DNA from: Apteryx mantelli
Taxonomy: Eukaryota > Chordata > Aves > Apterygiformes > Apterygidae
Reading direction: 5' to 3'
DNA length: 64,000 bases
Assembly: GCF_036417845.1 (NCBI RefSeq)
Contig: NC_089980.1
Span: 129,544,516-129,608,515, forward strand
Each line of letters begins with the position of its first letter. Position 1 is the first letter of the stretch. Both the position numbers and the translations under genes were made by a program. The notes under the pieces were generated by a model. The model was not told the origin of the DNA and did no database searches. It saw only the letters and a list, made by a program, of their open reading frames with translations. Positions 51,312 to 59,663 of the stretch are shown here, one piece after another.

Positions 51312-52399
51312 GCTGTGTAGAAATACAAGCAATTCCGTCCGTCCGTAGGCCTTTAATAAATTCTGGTTTCCCACTTGAGCAATAAATCTGCCAGCAGGAG
51401 AGGAGTACAAACTTTGGTGTCACTTACTGAACAACTAAAAGTTTCAATTTAAACTTCATAAGATATCAGTAGGCATAGTGACAGTTGCTGTACAAATATC
51501 AATAGCATAATTTAGAGCTGGAGATGGATAACGCACTATATGGTGTGTGGGGGTGTGAATGTGTATGTATAATCCATGTACACACAGCAAATGTATACAT
51601 ATATTTTTAAATCACTTAACAGAAGGTCAGCTCTAGTTAGTTGCATAATCTAAAATTCTGGAACATTTTTGCTGTCCTATGTCTGCAAAAGTTTTTCATT
51701 TAGGAACACACACGTTTCTTGTCAATGTTATTTCTACAATCACTTAGCTGAGAGCAGGGCATATTGTTCTCTGAATTTCTTGTTAAAATGTTTCACTTAA
51801 TTAAACTTTTACAACCAGTTCTGCTCTATGTCTGATACTTGCTGTAAATTATAAAGAAAAGCCCCTCTGGCATTTATGAGAATTCAGATGATGAAGACTA
51901 TAGCAAAAAAAATGAAGCAATGTCACTGAGTCCCAGATAGCTGCTCATTCCCCATTATCTCCCACACAATTCGATTTAATGAAATATATTATTTCTTATT
52001 ATATAAACTAGACTGAAAAAGAAGCCAAAATTGAACTACCAATATTTTAAATGATTATGTCTCTAAAGTTTCATAAGTGGCATGAATTGCACTACAATTT
52101 GAATAATTGTGGTTTAATCTACATTTCTGTAACACATTACATGGACAAATTGGTTAAAATTTGATGGATTCTTAAAGAAAAATCAGGAGAAAACCATGGA
52201 ATTTAAAGTTACACTTAGTTGTACACTCTTGTGGCACACACATATGGTACACATGCAAAATACACCCGTTTCTATGTCAAAACATTACAAGAGTTTCTAA
52301 AGGGTGCTTGAGATGACATCTCTGGCATGGAGATTTAACAGCAGTTAAGTTACAGCGAATTTAGTTTTTTGAGAGCAATGTTGTGCTTCCAGGCACTCC

Positions 52400-52640
52400 C
52401 AAAACCAACTGCGGAATGACTGCAAATGGCTGTCACAGCGATTACATAATTGTGAGCTTTAATCCAATTGGCGGCAATGCTGCTCTGAGACTTGGAAATC
52501 TCCTCTAAACTCTAACCACGGTTCAGCGCATAAACTATTGTGTTCACTCTTGGGCAGCTTCACTTTTGCCAGGGAGAGCCAGTATTTATGCCGTTTGGCA
52601 CATTTATTATTCAGTTAACCCATTTCTTATAAATCCTTCT
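52400..52640. promoter_or_regulatory. Motif-dense stretch 2 kb downstream of APOB, candidate enhancer
   Basis: It has CTGCAAATGGCTGTCACAGC, GATTACATAATTG, CTTTAATCCAATTGGCGG and AACCACGG, all transcription-factor-like words, with six or so CpG in 240 bp. Function is inferred only. Confidence 0.25.
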
Positions 52641-54292
52641 TCAGAATTTATAACCCTTCCAAGAGCTAAGGATGATGGACAGAAGTAAATAGCCATGAGG
52701 GGGAAAACAAAAGAAAACAAAACTTTAAATCTCTTTCTCTTCTCCCATAACTATAATTTTTTCCATCATCCTTTGTTTCACAGGACTATTTGTCATGATG
52801 GAGAGAAGCAAGAGCTGACTGTGTCTGAGAAATCTGGTTATGCTTAAACATTTGTGAAATTCGTGGAAAAGGGTTGTGTAATCTGACATCAAATAAAGAT
52901 CAGATGACCCATAGGCCTGAGTCTCCTTGTGAATGAAGGTGAAAGGGCTCTGCAGCCAACGTCTTTATCTACTCAGATACTCGGCAGAACATGTAAAAAG
53001 GGATTTTTATATCTCTGGTTCCTGGGCAGGGTGACACATGCAGACTAGTTCTATTCAGAATGAAAAAAAAAAACCCTCTCTTTTTTACAGTTCACAGGGG
53101 ACTAACCCATCTCTTTATCTGAGAACTATTGCTTTACTGAAAGCCCTGAGAACTCTGGATCTAAAGAGAGAACTGATGTTACTATACTTTCTAAGAGATG
53201 CCTGCTCCCTCCTGACAGCTAGGTAGGTGTGGGAATATTACTGGGCTTGACCGATTCTGGGTTTTGAGGTTAATTTAGCTCATCAGAAAAAAAAATCACT
53301 CATGGTGGACTTTCTCCAGTAATAATACTATCTGACAACAGGCATGTCAAAGTTGCATAGCCCAACTTGTGCCAAGATCTTGCTAGAATCAAACAAGTTA
53401 GCTCGGGAACAGGGAGCATTATTGCTGCACAAGCTTAATGCAGCACTGGGGTCTCCTGTTTCCAGGAGCTGAGCTAGCGTCTTTGCATGGTGCTGCTCTG
53501 TGCTTGAATAGGTATCTGCTCCCACAAAACTTACTCAGGTATTTGTAAACTCATGCTCCATTGCTTCATGTACTTAGCTAATCATACCATGAGATGAAAC
53601 TAGACTCCAAAAGATCATGGTTGCACACAAACAGATGAGATAATCACTGTTTTCCCATTAACAAAAAAGCAAAAATCATATTTCAGAGTGCACTGATTGT
53701 ATCAAAACAAACATGTACAGAAAATTTCTCATTTTGTTTGTTAAAGAGTTTATTGTAAAAGAGGCAACATTATTTCAGCCTCACCAGGCCTTTTTCAATG
53801 AATATCTATATTCAGCAGCTGAAAATAAACGTGAACAGCTCCCCAGATTTTCCACTCAAAAGAAGTCCTATTTTGTGAGTGAATTCTGAAACATTATTTA
53901 AATTAAGCTTTAAATTTGAGAATTCATTTAAATGAGGTCGAGGCTGTAGCCCAGAGGACCGAGGGGAAAACTCTTTTTGACTCCCATCATATTCAATGAT
54001 GTCAGCGAAACTTTGACAATTAACTAAACCTATGATAATTAAAAGCTAGACAATTTGATGTGAAACCAGAAATACCACTGGAAAACAGTAGAGAAAATCC
54101 TGTATTTCAGAATCACAAATTAGCCAGGAGGAAACAAAGAGTCCATCTAAAGTTCTTGGCACAGTATTCTGAAAACAGATACATGTATAGATTTATCTAT
54201 TTTTAACAGAACATTGGTATTATCTGTAATTTTCCAGGAGTTGGATTTCCATATAGTGATATTCTTTTTCACTTTTTGATATTATTTCCAGA

Positions 54293-54347
54293 ATTCTTTC
54301 TTTTTTCTTCCTTTTTTTTTTGCACGTTCTTCTCTTCTTTCTCTCCC
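54293..54347. repeat. Pyrimidine tract downstream of APOB
   Basis: T/C-rich with one GCACG interruption. On the APOB strand this is a purine run about 270-320 bp past the poly(A) site. Confidence 0.85.
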
Positions 54348-54501
54348 AAACTTATCTATGAAGGTACTTCTATCCCGGGAAATAGCTGTGTTTCCAAGTT
54401 CTTCACCTGGCTTAGGAATGTGACCTTTATCTTAGAACCTGTTTATACTGTGTATTCCATAGCTTTTGTGACTATTTACAATATGTATTGCACGTTATTC
54501 A

Positions 54502-54567
54502 CTTGATCCAACACACACTGAAATCAATGCAAAGACTTCCATTGACCTTAACAATTGTTGGATTAAG
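54502..54567. repeat. Hairpin-type dispersed repeat just past the APOB poly(A) site
   Basis: The arms TTGATCCAACA (54503-54513) and TGTTGGATTAA (54556-54566) pair at 10 of 11 positions. The inner part has CACTGAAATCAATG and TTCCATTGACCTTAA, the same core as the copy at 36.43 kb. Confidence 0.62.
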
Positions 54568-54611
54568 CTGTATGGTCCAAGTAAAACTACCTGTAATAAA
54601 TGACACAAAAA

Positions 54612-54794
54612 TGTAATAAAGAATTCATTTATTGGCTTATTAAGCTTATTAAAATAACCTACTGTAGATTATTCAGTTTTCATTTACAAATTCAGATTCA
54701 ACAGTATCTACCTGAAGTTCCAGTATGCTGATTGCTGTTATCTTTAAATACATTGTGGTACAAACTCATTATTTTTCCTCTTTTGCATGTCCAT
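54612..54794 (-). terminator. APOB: APOB 3'UTR and poly(A) signal
   Basis: Downstream of the TGA stop there is a short AT-rich untranslated region. A canonical AATAAA lies on the minus strand at 54628-54633. A CA dinucleotide about 15-20 nt further on (54612-54613), followed by a T/GT-rich stretch, is the likely cleavage site, giving a 3'UTR near 180 nt. The exact end is inferred; transcript reads would fix it. Other AATAAA words close by are on the plus strand or further away. Confidence 0.75.
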
Positions 54795-56621
54795 TCAGGT
54801 CTTCATGTGCTTCTGTATTTTTTCCACAATCTGCTGAAGACTCAGTTGCTCAGTGGCAAGCTGTTCATCAATAAATCTTTGCATTTCTTCCCATTTCCTG
54901 GAGCCTTGCTCAATGCCTTGCTGAATCAGTGTGCGTGTTAGTTCCACTTTTTTTCTGAGTTCCTCTTTGCTTTTTTGGGGCACTTGGTAAATGGACTCCA
55001 AATCAAATGGTTTTGGCACATCTATTCTAAGCTCTCCTTGACGAACAGCTACATATGGTTTTATGCTGTTGGCTGTTATTTGCTCAAGCCAATGAAGAAG
55101 CTCTGAGATATATTGCAGGAATGCAGAATAATTTTCTATAGTTAGATCAATTAATTTTTTGGCCTCACTAATTAGCTTTTCTTGGGAATGACTAAGTTGC
55201 CCATAGATCTCCTCAAGTTTTGCCTTGACTTTCCTGTTATGTTCATCAATTTTCCTTTTAGCAGCTGTAGACCAATATCGGATTTTTTCCTGGGCAGCAG
55301 ATGAGAGCTCCATGACCTTCTGTTTTCCTTTTCCTTCGACATCAGTAATAAAGTCGTAATATTCCTTACTGTAGTTTTCCATTATTTCTCTTACTTGTTC
55401 TGTCAGGCGTGTAGCTGAGTCAGCAAGATCTCCAACATACTTCTTGTGCCAGTCTACCACTGTATCTATTAGATTCTTCAGCCATCCTAGTACTTTGTCT
55501 TCCACTTCATAGTATTTAACTGACCATCCAAGTGTAGTTGGATCAAAATATTCCTCCCGCAATGCCTTTACGTAGAGGAGCAGCTGGTGCAACTTTTCTG
55601 AAAGCTCCTGGAATGTCTTCTGGCTTAAAACTTTCAACTGAGAAATGTACTTTTTAACATCTTCAGCCAGCGATCTCAGTTTTTGTGCATAGTCTGAAGC
55701 CATTGCATCTTTGTACAGCTGTTGTGTTTGGACTTTGATGTCTTCAAAATTTTTGGACTGCAAGCTTCTAATCACTTCTTCTGCCTTCTGGAAAATTTGT
55801 TGCACTCTTTGTTTCAGTTGCTTAAGCTTTCCTGCAAAGTCAGCTTCCTGGAGAGTAGCAAACGTCTGCCTGATTTTTTCCTGCAGATGTTTCAGCATTT
55901 CTTTAATTTGATCAAGTACAATACGGCCTTTGAGAATTGTTTCAGAAGAAGGAACTTTGACTTCCAGCTCATTGATAGCTGCAATCAAAGCATCAAAGTA
56001 CTCCTGAAGTTTTGAAAGGCATAAATCAGCAGTTTTTGCCACCTTCTCTGTAGTCATAAGGTACAATTCTTCACCAGTATACTTTTCAGACAGCCCAGGG
56101 ACCTGGAATTTTGTGATTTTCAGGAATTCAATGGCTGAGTCAATTATGTGTTTTATCCTTTTGTGGTATTCTTCTATTATGTCAATTGTAGCATCCAAAA
56201 GCTTTGCTTTTATTCTTTGATAGTCAAACTGCTCAGCTTGATCTGCTGCTTTTCGATATAACTGTTTAGCTTTGACCTTCATCTCTTGATATTTGCCAGA
56301 GGCCTCATTGGCAGCTGTGCGAAGCTGAGCATCTATTGCATCTATTTGTTTTACAGCAAATGTATATGCTTTGTCAGCATTGTTCTGCATGACATTCTTC
56401 ATCTTTAAGGTGGCAGCACTGATTTCCAGTCCCATATGCTCCTTATGATACCGATTAACACAGCTATAGACTGCACTTGTCATTCTAGGTACCTTTTCTT
56501 TTAGACCCAAGAGCAAATCTTTGGCAGCATCCTCTTTCCAGTTGAATTTCATTTGAATCAGGTCAGGTTTCTTGAAGGATATCTCACTTTTTAATATGTC
56601 AATGTCCTTTTGAGGGGCAGA
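54795..56621 (-). CDS. APOB: APOB exon 29, C-terminal coding part with stop codon
   Basis: The last exon begins after a TTTTCAG acceptor in phase 0 (SAPQKDIDILK) and reads 608 codons to TGA at 54795-54797. It encodes the alpha3 region: long amphipathic, coiled-coil-like helices rich in Lys, Glu, Gln and Leu, thought to bind lipid reversibly at the particle surface. The block REEYFDPTTLGWSVKYYE is almost identical to human apoB; its Trp (codon 55524-55526) corresponds to human Trp4369, which is reported to contact Arg3500 in LDL. Other conserved blocks are EGKGKQKVMELSSAAQE and SEAKKLIDLTIENYSAFL. The protein runs about 73 residues past the point aligned to the human C-terminus (GEL motif). 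The position aligned to human Cys4326, the apo(a) attachment residue, is Lys. The length and lack of internal stops indicate a functional exon. Confidence 0.99.
   Translation of the reverse strand, partial: SAPQKDIDILKSEISFKKPDLIQMKFNWKEDAAKDLLLGLKEKVPRMTSAVYSCVNRYHKEHMGLEISAATLKMKNVMQNNADKAYTFAVKQIDAIDAQLRTAANEASGKYQEMKVKAKQLYRKAADQAEQFDYQRIKAKLLDATIDIIEEYHKRIKHIIDSAIEFLKITKFQVPGLSEKYTGEELYLMTTEKVAKTADLCLSKLQEYFDALIAAINELEVKVPSSETILKGRIVLDQIKEMLKHLQEKIRQTFATLQEADFAGKLKQLKQRVQQIFQKAEEVIRSLQSKNFEDIKVQTQQLYKDAMASDYAQKLRSLAEDVKKYISQLKVLSQKTFQELSEKLHQLLLYVKALREEYFDPTTLGWSVKYYEVEDKVLGWLKNLIDTVVDWHKKYVGDLADSATRLTEQVREIMENYSKEYYDFITDVEGKGKQKVMELSSAAQEKIRYWSTAAKRKIDEHNRKVKAKLEEIYGQLSHSQEKLISEAKKLIDLTIENYSAFLQYISELLHWLEQITANSIKPYVAVRQGELRIDVPKPFDLESIYQVPQKSKEELRKKVELTRTLIQQGIEQGSRKWEEMQRFIDEQLATEQLSLQQIVEKIQKHMKT
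54798..55016 (-). other. APOB: C-terminal tail of apoB beyond the human end
   Basis: After the GELRIDV segment, aligned to the last residues of human apoB-100 (GELTIIL), the frame stays open for 73 more codons. The tail is hydrophilic and helix-like, with Leu/Ile spaced among Lys, Glu and Gln (for example LRKKVELTRTLIQQGIEQG and LSLQQIVEKIQKHMKT), so it continues the amphipathic character of alpha3. It is in frame with the same exon and leads straight to the stop. Confidence 0.85.
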
Positions 56622-57711
56622 CTGAAAATATAAAATGGGATAATCAAATTCAGCATTATTTATAATGAGTGTATTTCAATATTTGCATTTCACACTCCCT
56701 TAATTTTATTATACACTCAGACACATACACTATGAATCATTTTTGTCTACTGTATATTTGCTCCCATACTGAAAGTTTATTTTGGAACAAATGCTATTGT
56801 ATCAAGCTACTTTGTGCCTCTTTGAACAGCAGGATTGGTACCTAACTTAGTCTGGTCTTTTTTTATTTGAATGCAAAGATTTTTTCCTACTTTGCATTAA
56901 AGGTCTATGATGTCTGATAAGGCATGTGAATTACTTGGGAAAATGACCCTTCTCCTTTCATTTGTGACATTGTTTAATGTGAATTTAATAAGCATTTCTT
57001 AATATGAAAACATTAGAAGATTTCACTTAGTAATAATTTAAATCAATGAGAATTTAGTGTGAGAGTTACAGTAATTAAGGTTCCTCAAATTAGAACCTAT
57101 TTACATAAATGAATTTTCCAGTTTTCAGTTGTAAACAATGGATTATGAGTTATTTGTGACACCTAAATTAGTATACCATCTTGGAAGTTAAGCTTTTAAT
57201 TCTGAAGTTATTGTAGTTTGCCAGTAACAATATAGTTGCCAATAATAAGAATAGCAAATCTAATAAAGGTTTTTCCTCTCATAATGTACTGTGATATATT
57301 AATGGGTCAAAAAAAGGCACTCTGTAGATGGTCTGATCTCTTCCAGTGGCTTGATTCCTATAAGGGCCATTTTTGCAGTAACTGTAATTATTCTGATGGG
57401 TGTTTAGTGGCTTATCTAAAACTAGTTTTGTACTGTTTCTTCACTTTCAGTGGGTGTGTTTTCTTTATCATAGGAGAGGGCAAAATTAACTGTGTAGAGA
57501 AGATGAAATAGCCTCTTCACGGAGATGCTACTTTTAGTACTGGCAAGGCCAGTTTAGGAAACAAAAACTGCAGTTACCCATAATATATTTTTTCTTTGGA
57601 CAATAGGTGCTTAAATTATTTCATAAAATAAACATATACACATTTTAAAAGGGAACCTATCCTCTGCCCACTCCCAACCTTTTTGCTTTTTATTGCTCAT
57701 ATCAAACTCAC
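56622..57711 (-). other. APOB: APOB intron 28
   Basis: A 1,090-bp phase-0 intron runs from GTGAGT to TTTTCAG. It is AT-rich. The 91-codon open frame on its plus strand (57236-57511) is a chance frame with no recognisable similarity. Confidence 0.93.
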
Positions 57712-57895
57712 CCGAGTTCGGTAGTAAAATTTTGCCTTCAGAATGTCAGTGTCCATTTCAATGAGATAGCCCAAGGTCCCAGCAGAGGGTGAAGATACTG
57801 AGGAGGATATCCTGCTGTCAGTGCCTTTATAATGCACATGAACATCAGTAAATGTTGGGCTGGTGATGTCTAGTGATGCAGTGTTGTCCACAATT
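57712..57895 (-). CDS. APOB: APOB exon 28
   Basis: This 184-bp exon starts after a TTTAG acceptor and ends at a consensus GTGAGT donor. It begins by completing the phase-2 codon from exon 27 (AG + A, Arg), reads IVDNTASLDITSPTFTDVHV and on to LKAKFYYRTR, and ends in phase 0. The pattern SPxFTDxHxxY and the FYY motif near the end match human apoB at this place. The middle part (YLIEMDTDILK) differs clearly from human, so this linker evolves quickly. The phases of exons 26, 27, 28 and 29 fit without a gap, which supports all three junctions. Confidence 0.95.
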
Positions 57896-58734
57896 CTAAA
57901 GTAACAACGAATAAACAGCTATTAAGGAATGCACAAAGATAGCACAAGTCCTAAAGAAGTATACAATGCAATATGCCTAAATATAAGACAACTTATGGTT
58001 TTTAATATATATATGTAAGCAAATAACGCCTTAGTCATCAAAAGAAAATGCAGGGTTTTACTATTCACATTTCTGAAGATCTAGCCTATCACATTCAAAA
58101 CTTCAGGTCAATCCAATTTTCCTTTTTTAGGTAAAACTATATTGAGACCTATTGAGAATTTGCATTAAATTAGGATATCAAAACAAAGTCTGTAGCTGCA
58201 TCACTGTCAGCTTTCTATGGATTTCTACAAGCTGACTTCCATTTCTTCCACGAACAGAAGTATGGGCAGTAATTTGTATCTGCATTTGCCCTTCCTTTCA
58301 CTGACTTCCGTCCCTTGGATATGGTAACGCAACACTTGCAGATCAAAACAGCCAGTTAGATGCCCATCTCTGTAACCCGTAGTACCAGCATCTGTGAAAA
58401 AAAATTATTCCTTAATGACCTGTGTTGATAGAGAGCTCCAGTGAAAACTATGTTGATGGTCAAATCTAGAACCACTCTGATTATAAAATTCTTTGTTTAT
58501 ATCTCAGCAGTTTTATGAAATAAGGCTTCTGAGAAAAGTTATTCTGGAAATGATGAGGGTAAATGGTTTTCCAGCTATTTGGGGAGAGAAAAAGTCCCAG
58601 CTAATAATGACAGGGTAGCTACATAGGTTCTTTTTAATTACAGCAAAGTAGTCTGGGGCATTAGAGTTCAAATAAACAATACAGCATTTGCAATTTTGTC
58701 AGTGATAAATGATATTATAATGACAAATCTTTAC
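57896..58734 (-). other. APOB: APOB intron 27
   Basis: An 839-bp phase-2 intron runs from GTAAAG to TTTAG. It is AT-rich with no coding or repeat structure that I can recognise. Confidence 0.93.
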
Positions 58735-58849
58735 CTAATTCCCCGAGCTGTAAGATCTTCCTTGTAGTTTACACTCATGTCACGATGTGAAAAGCTGCCA
58801 ACTGTCTTCACAACAAACATGCCTCCTTCATATTTGTAGTTTGAAACAA
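58735..58849 (-). CDS. APOB: APOB exon 27
   Basis: This 115-bp internal exon sits between a TTTTTTTATAG acceptor and a GTAAAG donor. It completes the phase-1 codon left by exon 26 (G + TT, Val), continues VSNYKYEGGMFVVKTVGSFSHRDMSVNYKED in two overlapping blocks, and ends in phase 2 (AG|GTAAAG). The short segment SFSHRDMS corresponds to the human TFAHRDFS segment, and the length equals that of human exon 27 as I remember it. It links the end of the beta2 lipid-binding region to the linker before the C-terminal helical domain. No stop or frameshift is seen. Confidence 0.95.
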
Positions 58850-59663
58850 CTATAAAAAAAGATTTCAGCTGTGTATATTTACAGAATTTATCAGCAAACA
58901 GTATTAAATACATGTCCAGCTTTATGTTAGCTGGCCAGTTGTGAGGTATTTCAGTAGTATATGAAATTATGCATCAAGAAACTAGCTGCCCATAATGCAC
59001 AAAATAAAAAGACATGGAAATGTTTGCTCAGTCACAGTATTTTAGTATTCAGTTTTGCACTATATTTAGAATAACATGGATATAACATTTTGCATGCAGA
59101 CCATAAACGGAGATTCTGATTTCTTGAGAGTTTATACTTGACATATACTTTTACTATACTTCTAAAGTCTAGAACTCAATACCATATGCTGGTGTGGGAC
59201 TCCTGAGTTTTCTGTGTTGAAATAATTTTCAAAATGAAATATACTTAGTTTATACGGAAAAAGATGGGTATTTCTTTACCTCTAAACTGAATCTATTGCC
59301 AGTCAGTCTCTTTTCTCTCCCTCACATGTATCATCATAAGTAATGAGGGAATACTATGATTTCTGTGCAATTTAAAGAAAGAAACAGGTAAACAGAAAAG
59401 GGATTTCTTCCATTTTTTTTTAAGAGTATGCCATTAACTATACATATATCTCGCTATTAACCTTCAGGGTGACTGACTGAGACTCTGATTATAACTTTCA
59501 AAACAATGCTTTTGATGATAAAAGGAGAAGTTCAATCTAATGTCAGTGCTAAATAGGGAGCAGCATCTTCATAAACAAAGTAAGTCCTAGAAAAAAATTC
59601 TGAACAAAACCCCATACAGTATTTCCTCTAAAACTGTGTCATACAGAATTTAAGTTGTCTTAC
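58850..59663 (-). other. APOB: APOB intron 26
   Basis: An 814-bp phase-1 intron runs from GTAAGA to TTTTTTTATAG. It is AT-rich with many stops in all frames. I see no repeat insertion or nested gene in it. Confidence 0.93.

Larger units (their letters stand above)
46301..54611. other. Intergenic, immediate 3' flank of APOB
   Basis: This is AT-rich non-coding DNA with a MIR-like relic (47.24 kb), a CR1 fragment (50.76 kb), a hairpin-type repeat (51.25 kb), a motif-dense stretch at 52.4-52.6 kb, a pyrimidine tract (54.3 kb) and a hairpin element (54.50 kb) just past the APOB poly(A) site. No AT-rich tandem minisatellite like the one downstream of human APOB is present. Confidence 0.7.

Noticed and set aside
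55711-56015. Plus-strand open frames within APOB exon 29
   Set aside because: They are antisense shadows of the real coding exon. The same applies to the plus-strand frames within exon 26.
54795-56552. Exon 29 taken as a free-standing single-exon gene starting at the Met codon at 56552
   Set aside because: The frame is open upstream to a good 3' splice site at 56622 and is continuous in phase with exon 28; the Met is internal.
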